Assembly (NCBI GenBank): GCA_020073465.1
Contig: JAIQFC010000002.1
Location: 1 to 64,000 of the forward strand
DNA: 64,000 bases
Direction: 5' to 3'
Origin: Terriglobia bacterium
Lineage (GTDB): Bacteria > Acidobacteriota > Terriglobia > Terriglobales > Acidobacteriaceae
The position numbers and the translations under genes were made by a program. How positions within the stretch are numbered: position 1 is the first letter of the stretch; every line of letters starts with the position of its first letter. Below, piece by piece: positions 26,621 to 34,629 of the stretch. The notes below the pieces were generated by a model. That model was not told the DNA's origin, did not search any database, and worked only from the letters and a program-made list of their open reading frames with translations.

Positions 26621-26812
26621 ATGTTCGTGATAACGGCAATGACGGTGCTGTGCACGGCAAGTATCGCATTTTACACACGATTCCTGGTTGCGCTTTGCAA
26701 GGAGTGCGAACCGCGTCGGATTGGTTATTGGGTGCGTCTGCGACTTGGTTCAAGCGAAGACGCGGTATCTGAACTGCAGGAGCGGAGAAAACCAGTTGCT
26801 CGCGCGGCGTGA
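26621..26812 (+). CDS. 63-aa membrane protein
   Basis: The start at 26621 is preferred over 26570 because GGAGGCTGAAA directly precedes it. One membrane helix (MFVITAMTVLCTASIAFYT) is followed by a cytoplasmic basic tail with CKECEPRRIGYWVRLRLG. I have seen similar short proteins near kdp-like genes in this phylum, but give no function. The phased operator just upstream suggests control by the neighbouring two-component system. Two Cys in CKEC could bind a metal. Confidence 0.6.
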   Translation: MFVITAMTVLCTASIAFYTRFLVALCKECEPRRIGYWVRLRLGSSEDAVSELQERRKPVARAA

Positions 26813-26888
26813 CAACCACTTGATTGCAGTCGACTCCCCAATCGGAGGTCGCTCAACGCGACACTGATTCATCGAGAAAGGACGTCCG

Positions 26889-27140
26889 ATGTCGATCCAA
26901 GAAGTACCAGCAGAACAATTGGCAGAACTCTTCCACCACTACCCCCAAGTACTCGGGCCGAATCTTGGCTGCCAGACCAAGCCAAACGCTGAAGTATGGG
27001 AGCAAATTCCACACCAGGAAAAGAGTCGTCTGGTAGCTGCTGCCCGTCTAGCACTACTGGAATTGGCTTCAACCGCCCGAGAACGGGAAGACTCAAGGCG
27101 CTATTTCGCAAAGCCGGGTCAAGCCGAATGGGGCTGCTGA
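26889..27140 (+). CDS. Small conserved-looking protein, unknown function
   Basis: 83-aa protein preceded by GAAAGGA. Helix-rich with a repeated-looking core (EKSRLVAAARLALLELAST) and a C-terminal EDSRRYFAKPGQAEWGC ending in Cys. No membrane segment and no signal peptide. It follows the 63-aa membrane protein by 76 bp on the same strand, so it may share its promoter. Just downstream begins the large inverted-repeat structure. Confidence 0.5.
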   Translation: MSIQEVPAEQLAELFHHYPQVLGPNLGCQTKPNAEVWEQIPHQEKSRLVAAARLALLELASTAREREDSRRYFAKPGQAEWGC

Positions 27141-27180
27141 TGTGGAGGGATTTGCCTTGTGCTTCGATCCGGCGCCCGTC

Positions 27181-27321
27181 TGACATTCCCCGGATAGATG
27201 AATGATAAGCCGAGGCCGCTGAGGTCTGTGTCAAGACCGGGCGAAGCCCGCCGCTAACGCGGTCGTAGAGTCTTGACACAGACCGGGCCTCAGCTACGCT
27301 CTGGCTATCCGGGAAGTGTCA
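27181..27321. repeat. Nested inverted repeats, candidate transfer origin or MITE-like element
   Basis: Outer arms TGACATTCCCCGGATAG (27181-27197) and the complement at 27305-27321 match at 15 of 17. Inside, 27218-27237 and 27270-27294 are perfect complements apart from a 5-base insertion (core GTCTTGACACAGAC). The central loop holds two further small stems (CGGGC/GCCCG, CCGC/GCGG). The whole could fold as a cruciform. It is 115 bp from the MobC-like gene. An oriT is one reading; a small palindromic transposon relic is another. The remaining bases of 27141-27435 show no gene. Confidence 0.6.
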
Positions 27322-27435
27322 TTCGGAAAGCTGCGGCGTAATCGTCTGGGTGGTTTTGATCTCGGGCACATGCGGGCTCTGTTGCGATATATCGTGACCG
27401 AGCGCCGCAAGGAGCTTCTCCTCGGCCACCCCTGC

Positions 27436-27816
27436 TCAGCGCCGCGCTTCGTGGTCTTTGAGCCGATCCAGAGCCACCCGCGCCTTCTGCTTCTTGACCA
27501 AGTCGACGATTCCGTCGAACACCTCTGACGTCATCGCCTGCCCCTTCGCCAGCGGACCCAGCAGGTTGACCAACAGCAGCCGGCACGCCGTGATCTCCAC
27601 CATCTCCGCACTGGGTCGAAGCCCCGTCTTGTCCTGTTTGATCTCGCGCAGGATCAGCCCACGGATCAGCTCCGCCTGTGTCTCGTTCCCCTTCGCCGCT
27701 AGCCCCTCCAGCTCGTGCAGCTCCGCCTCGTTCAGCTTTGTCCCCACGTGATGCACCCGGAACCGCGCCCGCTTTGCTGCTTCCGCCGCAAGGTTCTTCT
27801 CATCGAGCAGCGCCAT
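27436..27816 (-). CDS. MobC-like relaxosome / ribbon-helix-helix protein
   Basis: 126-aa basic protein. The start at 27816 is set by GGGAGG upstream. The central part (VGTKLNEAELHELEGLAAKGNETQAELIRGLILREI) fits the ribbon-helix-helix and helix pattern of plasmid mobilisation proteins of the MobC type, which bind oriT and assist the relaxase. A C-terminal helical part follows (FDGIVDLVKKQKARVALDRL). No relaxase gene is seen beside it. Together with the palindromes at 27181-27321 it hints that the element is mobilised in trans. Assignment is by pattern only. Confidence 0.5.
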   Translation of the reverse strand: MALLDEKNLAAEAAKRARFRVHHVGTKLNEAELHELEGLAAKGNETQAELIRGLILREIKQDKTGLRPSAEMVEITACRLLLVNLLGPLAKGQAMTSEVFDGIVDLVKKQKARVALDRLKDHEARR

Positions 27817-28027
27817 CGCTCCAACCTCCCAGCACCCGCGTTTACGCACGGAATCACGGGTTTCCTTACGGAACCCCCACCCACGCTATCTATTGGAGGC
27901 CAGGATGGTTCCCCCAGAAAGATGTCAGGTTTCCCTACAGTTCCCTCGAAGGGGTGGAGTGTCAAAATTCATCCGGTGCGAAGCACCGCCTATCCATCCC
28001 GCGAAATTATCCTCAACTCAGCCGCGA

Positions 28028-28071
28028 GTCCAATGACTTTTCGTCCGTCAGGTATTCCTGGGAGGAATAGC
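28028..28071 (+). repeat. Inverted repeat pair, left copy
   Basis: The 44-bp unit contains the palindrome TATTCCTGGGAGGAATA. It matches the reverse complement of 28385-28428 at 37 of 44 positions. Between the copies (28072-28384), and in the whole 27817-28490 stretch, no gene is supported. Confidence 0.6.
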
Positions 28072-28384
28072 TGCGAACAACTGGAGTGATTCAGTCACCA
28101 GATATGTTGTCGGTGTGGGATGAAAGCTCCATAAACCACTCGCAGGAAACGAGTAATGCCATCGTGGTATGCAGATCTCACAATTCGCATATAGGATCTC
28201 CGCGACATCGTGCACGAATTAGCCCGAACAGTTTGTCTGCAAATCTGGACTCCGACGCTTGCCGACAAAGCAGCTGTAGGTACTCCTACTGATTAACTTA
28301 GTGCCAGTGGAATGAGCGCATTACACCCGCGATGCGGCTCGTGTAACGAAAAATGCCGAGGACGCTTCAGACTCGGTGCTGTCT

Positions 28385-28428
28385 GTTATTCCTGCCAGGA
28401 ATATCACACGGACGAAAAGTTGTTGGAC
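28385..28428 (-). repeat. Inverted repeat pair, right copy
   Basis: Contains the perfect palindrome TATTCCTGCCAGGAATA. Read on the minus strand it repeats the left copy (common core ACTTTTCGTCCGT). Both lie upstream of the excisionase/integrase genes. They could be operators of the excisionase, integrase arm sites, or small REP-like insertions. Confidence 0.6.
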
Positions 28429-28490
28429 ACGGCAACAGGAATGAGCCATGTTCAATATTTAGCGCGATTGTTTCTTTCCGTTGACCACGC

Positions 28491-28769
28491 ATGGGACCTG
28501 AGATCAATACCGAAGGAGGGATGCTCAGAAAGTCTCCGCAGCCGTCTGAAAGACCTGTGAACGCGAAGGCTGCTGCCGATTTTCTGCAGATGCACGTCAG
28601 GAGCGTTACGCGCCTCGCAGGGGTTGGACACATCCCCGGACATCCCATCGGATACGGGCAACGCAAGAAGTGGCTCTTCTACATCTCGGAACTGGACGAA
28701 TGGTTGCGGGCTCAGATATGCTCCGAGTCATCCCGGCGTCGTCAAGGCAAGGGAGGACAAGTTGCCTAG
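28491..28769 (+). CDS. Excisionase-like helix-turn-helix protein
   Basis: 92-aa protein with a MerR/Xis-type winged helix-turn-helix. NAKAAADFLQMHVRSVTRLA is the recognition part, followed by IPGHPIGYGQRKKWLFYISELDEWLRAQ. It likely binds next to the attachment site and either assists excision or represses the integrase. The start is uncertain: ATG at 28491, ATG at 28521 (a GGAGG is too close to it), or GTG at 28557. It overlaps the integrase start by 8 bp, so the two are coupled. Confidence 0.75.
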   Translation: MGPEINTEGGMLRKSPQPSERPVNAKAAADFLQMHVRSVTRLAGVGHIPGHPIGYGQRKKWLFYISELDEWLRAQICSESSRRRQGKGGQVA

Positions 28770-29907
28770 ACGAAACCGTTATCAGTTCGGAAGTCTCGAA
28801 CTTCGCAAGAGAACTAAGGGCCCAGACGTATGGCTATTCCGCTATTGGGACCGACAGAATCCATCAACGACACGACCCTCGATAACCTTGGGGACTATCG
28901 AAGATTATCCAACCCAGACGGATGCCAGACGTGCAGCCGAAGGTCTCCGACTGGAAATCAACAATGGGTTGCCGGTGCGCGAGGTTGTTACCTTTCAAGG
29001 CCTGATCGATCGCTACGTCAGCGAAGAGATCGAGCGCGGCGAGCTTGCGCACACCACGAAAGAACCCGACCTAAACCGTATCAACAAGCACATTGCTCCC
29101 AAGTGGGGCGTTTACCTGCTACGGGAGGTCAAACCGTATCCAGTCCAAGAGTGGCTCCGAAGATTGCCAATGGCCCCAAAAACCAGAGGCCACATTCGGA
29201 GTCTCATGTACCGCCTCTTCGAGAAAGCCATGCTCTGGGAGCTGATTCCCTTGGAACGCAATCCCATGGACTTGGTCGAACTCAAAGGGGTCAGCAAGCG
29301 CCTAAAACCTCCTCGCATTTTGACCGAGGAGGAGTTTGGAGCTTTGCTCGATCAGTTAGACCATCCCTATCGCTGTATGGTCCTTCTGGCCGGGTGCACG
29401 GGCCTTCGTATCAGCGAAGTGATGGGCCTGCGCTGGAGTCTGATCGACTTCGAAAGCTTGGTCATGCAAGTGAGGGAAGGGTACGCTCGCAGCCAGGTCA
29501 CGAAGCTGAAATCCGAATGCTCCCAGGACGACTTGCCGCTGGATCCAGATGTCGCAACCATTCTTTTGGAGTGGAAGCGTCTCTGTATAGCGACGCAAGG
29601 AGACTGGGTCTTTCCCAGTCCACGAACAAACAAACCGTACGATTCTGGTACGCTCCGGAAGAAGGTGCTCAAGACCGCTGCTGCGCGTGCCAAGATTCAG
29701 GGACCCATCGGCTGGCACACGCTGCGTCACAGCTACCGCGCTTGGCTCGACGAGACTGGTGCGCCCCTCGGCGTACAACAGAAACTCATGCGTCACGCGA
29801 ACATCTCGACCACGATGAACGTCTATGGTGGAGCCTTCATGGAATCGAAGCGCAAAGCCAATACATCCGTGGTGCAGCGGGTACTGCTTCAAGACCGCAC
29901 CAAATAG
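28762..29907 (+). CDS. Tyrosine recombinase / phage-type integrase
   Basis: 381-aa integrase that should catalyse insertion and excision of the element at the tRNA-fMet site. The start is a TTG at 28762 with GGGAGG five bases upstream; the longer frame upstream is a shadow of the excisionase gene. Order: N-terminal DNA-binding part (~1-70), SAM-like core-binding domain (~75-170), and a catalytic domain with Arg in GCTGLRISEV, the HTLRHSYR box, and the nucleophile Tyr in TTMNVYGGAF. It is complete, in contrast to the integrase at 11988-12755. A hairpin and the tRNA-fMet att repeat follow directly. Confidence 0.9.
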   Translation: MPRRNRYQFGSLELRKRTKGPDVWLFRYWDRQNPSTTRPSITLGTIEDYPTQTDARRAAEGLRLEINNGLPVREVVTFQGLIDRYVSEEIERGELAHTTKEPDLNRINKHIAPKWGVYLLREVKPYPVQEWLRRLPMAPKTRGHIRSLMYRLFEKAMLWELIPLERNPMDLVELKGVSKRLKPPRILTEEEFGALLDQLDHPYRCMVLLAGCTGLRISEVMGLRWSLIDFESLVMQVREGYARSQVTKLKSECSQDDLPLDPDVATILLEWKRLCIATQGDWVFPSPRTNKPYDSGTLRKKVLKTAAARAKIQGPIGWHTLRHSYRAWLDETGAPLGVQQKLMRHANISTTMNVYGGAFMESKRKANTSVVQRVLLQDRTK

Positions 29908-29909
29908 CA

Positions 29910-29934
29910 AGAGGCCGTCACGTGGACGGCCTCT
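29910..29934 (+). terminator. Hairpin after the integrase
   Basis: AGAGGCCGTC (29910-29919) and GACGGCCTCT (29925-29934) form a perfect 10-bp stem with a 5-base loop, starting 2 bp after the integrase stop. The tail is only weakly T-rich. It likely ends integrase transcription before the tRNA, which is read from the other strand. Confidence 0.65.
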
Positions 29935-30011
29935 GTTCTATCGCTTCAAACCTTATTGGACCATTTCAGACCACAATCGAAAATCCAAATTCCTCGTAAC
30001 CATATGATTGC

Positions 30012-30090
<79 letters not shown>

Positions 30091-30258
30091 GTTCGATCAT
30101 AACAACGGTCTGGAGCATCGTCAAACCTGCTCGCAGGAGGTTGCCGCGCCTACAGCCCTGGATTCCGGCTGGTGATTCGTTCGTGTTCCGGCTGAACTCG
30201 GATTGTCCGAGCTTGTCACAACAAACTACATCTGCAGCCGATCGAAAGATCACGGCTT

Positions 30259-30465
30259 TCAATCCTCATCCTTGGTACCGGAGGGACGAGCGGCAGCGGC
30301 ATGCTTGTCATCAATTCCCATATCAACAGCACCGCAGCCGCGCGGAGGAACCGCGCTAAGGGAACGTTGGATAGCACTGTAAGGGCAAACGCAACCTGTG
30401 CGCCGACACGTCCCAGTCTTGGTCTCGCAATCGCCGCAACAGTAGCAGACCCCCGCCGTCGGCAC
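30259..30465 (-). CDS. Possible small cysteine-rich protein
   Basis: A 68-codon frame from GTG 30465 (AGAGG just upstream; a longer start at 30543 is possible). It encodes a cluster of seven cysteines within 22 residues (pattern C-x-C-C-x2-C-x6-C-x4-C-x-C) plus one more Cys, and an acidic tail (GTKDED). The cluster suggests metal binding, like a metallothionein or zinc knuckle, but it matches no family I recall. It lies divergently beside the TetR gene. The rest of 30091-30527 is without genes. It could be a chance frame. Confidence 0.35.
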   Translation of the reverse strand: MPTAGVCYCCGDCETKTGTCRRTGCVCPYSAIQRSLSAVPPRGCGAVDMGIDDKHAAAARPSGTKDED

Positions 30466-30527
30466 TGACCTCTGGTCAGATTGATTCGCTCGCAGGCTCC
30501 GGGTGTCTGGAGGAGTCCTCGCTGGAA

Positions 30528-31319
30528 TTGCAGTTGACCTCACTGATGCACTCGGATATGTTTGTGACCTACGGTCACTCTATGGGCGCCATGGGGTCTA
30601 CCCGGCCTGCGCTTCCGCAATACAGGCCACAGATGCCTTTACATCCGAGGTCCGAGGCCAAGCGCGGACGGATTGTCGAAGCGGCGATGCGGCACTTCGC
30701 GGAACATGGCTATCACGCTACACGCGTGGCAGACATTGCCGCCGCGCTCGGTATTGCCAAGGGCTCGATCTTTCAGCACTTCGGCAGCAAAGGCGGTCTG
30801 TTTCTCGAGGTGTACAAGCGCGCGGTACACTCGTTTCCGAAGTATCTTGACGCTCCGGTGGAAGTGCGGCACGCGGGCTTTTTTGAGGTGTTGCGTTACC
30901 GGCTAGTGCGCACCGAACACGTTCTGCACGAGGATCCGATTCCGTATCGTATCTCCTTGCTCGGCAACTACGGAACGGACCTCGTCCTCAAGCGCGACAT
31001 CAACCGTTTCTTGATGGCGGAAGATCCCTACGGCACGGGAGCTTTTGTCCGCTTTGGCCTGGAGCGGCGCGAGTTGCGCAAGGATGTGGATCTGGAGATG
31101 ATGGTGGCCATCCTTGACTGGACCGCCGAGCGCTTTCAGGATGCGCTGCTGACCGCAGAATTGGATCCGGGGCTGTTTCGTCGGCCAGGTGGGTTCGCGG
31201 AGAGCAAAGAAGCCAGAATTCATCAGTTTGTCGCCGTGTTGCAGCGAGCGATTGGTGTCGGGGCAGACAGTCTCCGACCAAAACAGCGTTCCAATCTGCG
31301 GGAAGGTCGCCGGAGGTAG
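30528..31319 (+). CDS. TetR-family transcriptional regulator
   Basis: Up to 263 aa. The DNA-binding domain is clear: RGRIVEAAMRHFAEHGYHATRVADIA followed by GIAKGSIFQHFGSKGGLF. A ligand-binding helical domain follows with no specific signature. The start is uncertain: a TTG at 30528 has GGAGGAG 12 bases upstream, and ATGs at 30546, 30582, 30591 and 30633 are in frame; the last leaves just the core domain. It lies 69 bp upstream of the Rieske oxygenase on the same strand, so it probably regulates that gene and itself. Confidence 0.85.
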   Translation: MQLTSLMHSDMFVTYGHSMGAMGSTRPALPQYRPQMPLHPRSEAKRGRIVEAAMRHFAEHGYHATRVADIAAALGIAKGSIFQHFGSKGGLFLEVYKRAVHSFPKYLDAPVEVRHAGFFEVLRYRLVRTEHVLHEDPIPYRISLLGNYGTDLVLKRDINRFLMAEDPYGTGAFVRFGLERRELRKDVDLEMMVAILDWTAERFQDALLTAELDPGLFRRPGGFAESKEARIHQFVAVLQRAIGVGADSLRPKQRSNLREGRRR

Positions 31320-31388
31320 GTGCGGCCGCTGCTTTCAACTTACAATGGCAGTCAATTAAGAATCCGTTTCATCAATGAGAGTGAGAAC

Positions 31389-32519
31389 ATGCACGCTTCC
31401 GTGGAAAAGATTCTTGCAAGTTACGACGATCGGGCGCCGCTGGCGGAGGCCTCGACCATTCCCGCGTCCTGGTATGTTGATCCGAGAATCGCGGAACTGG
31501 AGCGCCTCCACGTGTTCGGGAAGACATGGCAACTGGTGGCTCGCACCGATCAACTGCAGAAGGCGGGCGAGTTCATCTCCACTGCTGTTGCTGGTGAGCC
31601 TGTCGTCGTCGTCCGCGGAAATGACGGCGAACTGCGGGCGTTCTACAACGTATGCCGGCACCATGCGGCGGCCGTCGTGACCCAGCCGTGTGGACACACG
31701 GCCATGTTGCAGTGTCCATATCACGGTTGGAAGTACGGTCTTGACGGCTCTCTGAAAGGTATGCCGGAATTCGATGGCGTGCAGAATTTTGACCGTGGGC
31801 AAAACGGCCTGGTCCCGGTTCGGGTGGACACCTGGGAGTGCTTTGTCTTTGTGAACCTTGATCCGCAGGCGATGCCGCTGGCCCAATTTTTCGGGGGATT
31901 GGTCAAGCGTGTGGCACCCCTCGGTATCAGCAAGCTTCACTTCTTCGACCGCAGGAGCTACAACATCCAGTGCAACTGGAAAGTGTTTGTCGATAACTAT
32001 CTCGACGGCGGGTATCACGTACCGCACCTGCACAAGGGACTGAGTTCGGTCCTCGACTACAAGCAATACACGATCGAGAACGAAGACCGGTACTGTCTGC
32101 AGTCGAGCCCGATGGTTTCTTCCACTGAAGATGCCGCGACGGGAGCTACCCGCAGGGGCGATCGCGCCTGGTATTTCTGGCAATATCCCAACCTGATGAT
32201 CAACTGCTATGAGGGATACATGGACACAAACTATGTGATCCCTGTGGATGCCGACCACTGCACGGTGATTTTCGATTTCTACTTCAGCGATGTAAGTGAA
32301 TCGAAACGGAAATACAACACAGAGTCGGTCGACGTGGGCAACCGTGTGCAGGACGAGGATCTCGGCATTTGCGAAGACGTACAGCGTGGTTTGAAATCGC
32401 GAGCCTACGGCGCCGGGCGTCTCTCGGTTCGCCGTGAAGCCGGCGAGCAGTTATTCCACCGCTTGCTGGCGGCGGACTTGAAAGCGAACTCTGGGCCATC
32501 GGTCGCGGCTGCTGACTGA
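31389..32519 (+). CDS. Rieske non-heme iron oxygenase alpha subunit, choline monooxygenase-like
   Basis: 376-aa oxygenase. The N-terminal Rieske [2Fe-2S] site is CRHH...CPYHGW (~82-105). The catalytic domain has the mononuclear iron ligands in DNYLDGGYHVPHLHKGL (two His, ~200-215) and a later Asp, probably in QDEDLGICEDVQRGL. The DNYLDGGYHVP block is very like choline monooxygenases and related glycine-betaine or carnitine oxygenases, so a quaternary-amine substrate is likely. No reductase or betaine genes are adjacent; electrons must come from elsewhere. The start at 31389 is the first ATG consistent with family length. Confidence 0.88.
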   Translation: MHASVEKILASYDDRAPLAEASTIPASWYVDPRIAELERLHVFGKTWQLVARTDQLQKAGEFISTAVAGEPVVVVRGNDGELRAFYNVCRHHAAAVVTQPCGHTAMLQCPYHGWKYGLDGSLKGMPEFDGVQNFDRGQNGLVPVRVDTWECFVFVNLDPQAMPLAQFFGGLVKRVAPLGISKLHFFDRRSYNIQCNWKVFVDNYLDGGYHVPHLHKGLSSVLDYKQYTIENEDRYCLQSSPMVSSTEDAATGATRRGDRAWYFWQYPNLMINCYEGYMDTNYVIPVDADHCTVIFDFYFSDVSESKRKYNTESVDVGNRVQDEDLGICEDVQRGLKSRAYGAGRLSVRREAGEQLFHRLLAADLKANSGPSVAAAD

Positions 32520-32531
32520 TGTCTCCACTGG

Positions 32532-34592
32532 TCACTGGTGATCCCGGGGAATCGTCTCCTGCCAGGTCTTCGACTTGATCATCTGGCCATCCTTCAATAG
32601 CTCCCGCGTGTACTCGTAATAGAAGTTCTTCTGGTCGGTCGTGACCAGAAGGTGTCCGCGCCAGACCAGTGTGCGGCCTTTCAGCGTGAAGATACTTTCC
32701 GCTTCGCCCCGGACAGAGCAGGTCTCGGGGTGGGCATCATCGGCCTCGTAGGTCATGTTCTCGTAGTCGTCCTCTTTCCCCCAGGGGAATTCGTATGCAT
32801 CCTTGCCCTTCCAGTGAACTGTAGCCCGGTGCCGCGCCTCGTCCCGCTCGACGGTCCACTCGCCCGGAAATGGAAATCCTTCTTCCTTGATATCTGTCCG
32901 TTCATCGGAAGGCTCCGGCAGTGAAAACGCGGGTGGAGTTGCTCCGTGCAGTGGAACAACTGGAATCACCAACCGTGAACCGCTGTTTCCGCCGAGTTCG
33001 AGCGACGTCGTCATCGGGTACGGTGTTGGCAGCATCATGGGCCACAGTGCGTTTGAGATCGCAACCCGAATGCGATGACCCTTGGGGAATACCCACGACG
33101 TCAGGTGCATCTCGATGTTGAGAGGGTAGACCTGGCCCGGCACCAGATCGCGTGGTTCTGTCATCGACTCACGTTGTGCGCCGTTGATACCCGCGCCGGT
33201 GATCTGTGTGACCGTGCCGTCCGGTGCCACATCAGAGAGCCGAGCAAACCAATCAGCCAACGGAGCGGTGGCTGAGGCCTGCAACAAGGCACGTGGACGG
33301 CCGAGGATCGCCACCTCTTCCCGCAGGGGCGCAGAATCGTAAACCAGGCTGAACGCATCCACCGGCCGCGGGTCGCTCAACAACTCTCCCCACCAGAACC
33401 CTGCCTCGACTCCGATCGAGGGAACGTACTTGAGTTCGTGGACATCTTGCTGGGCGGCGGAATCCGAGAGTGTGTGATCCGGGTGCAGAAACAATGTGGA
33501 TGGCTTAGCGTCCTTCGGAGGCCACACATCCTCACGCCGCCATTCGCCGGGAACTTCCGGCAGATTGGGATCTGGTGGATGCCAATGCTGCACGTAAATC
33601 ACAAGCCTGGGATCCTGTTGTACTCCCGTGTCGCGGCCTTTGAGCCAATGGTCGAACCAGCGCACGGCCTGATCGCGCCATTCGATCCGCGGACCAAAAT
33701 CGGCATCGTGGGGAAAGGTATGGTTCCACGGACCGACAACCGCTCGCACCTGACCCTTCGCTTGCACCAGCATGTCGGTCACGTTGTCACGATATCCGTC
33801 CTGCAACCCGCCAATCAGGAAGCTCGGAATCGTGATCTCAGCCAACGGACGCACGCGCTCGCGCCAGAACGGGCCATCGTGCTGGTGCTTGAGATAGAGC
33901 AGCGACCATGGCGGAGTCTCAAAACGCGGTCCCAGGACTTTCTCGTCCAGCGTATAGTCCGGCGCGCCAGTCCAGCCCTGCGCCATGTCCATATTCAATT
34001 CGAATTCGTCGATGTGTGCGATGCCGTCCATGTAGTGCACGTCGTCGTGGAACAGTTCCGCTGTCGCGTCGACGGCAAGAATCGCCTTCAGGGCCGGCGG
34101 ATGCCGCATCGCCAGTTGCAGGGAGTTGAATCCGCCCCAGGAAATGCCGAACATACCGACGTTGCCGTTCGACCAGGATTGGTGCGCGAGCCAGTCGATA
34201 ATCTGCTCGCCGTCCATCTGTTCCTGTTCGGAGTACTCCCGGCCCGGAGGGACGCCTTCACTCGTGCCAAACCCGCGAATGTCCACGCGTACGCTCACGA
34301 AGCCTCGCTTCGCGAAATACGCATGTTTGGGGTAATCACCCGCGGCTGTTCCATCATCCTTGCGGTACGGCAGGTATTCCAGCAGGGCAGGGAATTTCTC
34401 TCCCGGCTTCGCGCCGTCGGGCATGTAGAGTGTGGCCGCGAGGCGAATCCCGTCCTTCATCGGGATCCATGCCTGCTCCATGCGAACTCCGTAGATGGGT
34501 GGTGACGGCTGCTCGCTGGCAAAAGCGCAGAGGGAAAACATGCCGAGAAATACCAACAGGCGAGTCACCCGGCTACCAGTTGTGTTGGCCAA
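32532..34592 (-). CDS. Exported S15 / CocE-NonD family hydrolase (X-Pro peptidase-like)
   Basis: 686-aa serine hydrolase. The start is a TTG at 34592 with GGAG six bases upstream; it gives a signal peptide (VTRLLVFLGMFSLCAFAS). The alpha/beta-hydrolase core has the nucleophile in GMFGISWGGF (~155), an acid in LIGGLQDGYRDN (~255) and His in GPWNHTFPH (~285). The C-terminal galactose-binding-like jelly roll (~420-600) is typical of X-Pro dipeptidyl peptidases and cocaine-esterase relatives. It lies 37 bp downstream of the NtrC-like gene, so it is probably in that operon. Peptidase versus esterase activity cannot be told from sequence. Confidence 0.88.
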   Translation of the reverse strand: MANTTGSRVTRLLVFLGMFSLCAFASEQPSPPIYGVRMEQAWIPMKDGIRLAATLYMPDGAKPGEKFPALLEYLPYRKDDGTAAGDYPKHAYFAKRGFVSVRVDIRGFGTSEGVPPGREYSEQEQMDGEQIIDWLAHQSWSNGNVGMFGISWGGFNSLQLAMRHPPALKAILAVDATAELFHDDVHYMDGIAHIDEFELNMDMAQGWTGAPDYTLDEKVLGPRFETPPWSLLYLKHQHDGPFWRERVRPLAEITIPSFLIGGLQDGYRDNVTDMLVQAKGQVRAVVGPWNHTFPHDADFGPRIEWRDQAVRWFDHWLKGRDTGVQQDPRLVIYVQHWHPPDPNLPEVPGEWRREDVWPPKDAKPSTLFLHPDHTLSDSAAQQDVHELKYVPSIGVEAGFWWGELLSDPRPVDAFSLVYDSAPLREEVAILGRPRALLQASATAPLADWFARLSDVAPDGTVTQITGAGINGAQRESMTEPRDLVPGQVYPLNIEMHLTSWVFPKGHRIRVAISNALWPMMLPTPYPMTTSLELGGNSGSRLVIPVVPLHGATPPAFSLPEPSDERTDIKEEGFPFPGEWTVERDEARHRATVHWKGKDAYEFPWGKEDDYENMTYEADDAHPETCSVRGEAESIFTLKGRTLVWRGHLLVTTDQKNFYYEYTRELLKDGQMIKSKTWQETIPRDHQ

Positions 34593-34629
34593 AGAAGTCT
34601 CCGAGAGGGGAGCGAGCACTAACCCGGAG

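Noticed and set aside
28312-28560. 82-codon Cys-containing frame upstream of the excisionase
   Set aside because: It spans one of the inverted repeats and overlaps the excisionase gene in another frame, with no ribosome site.
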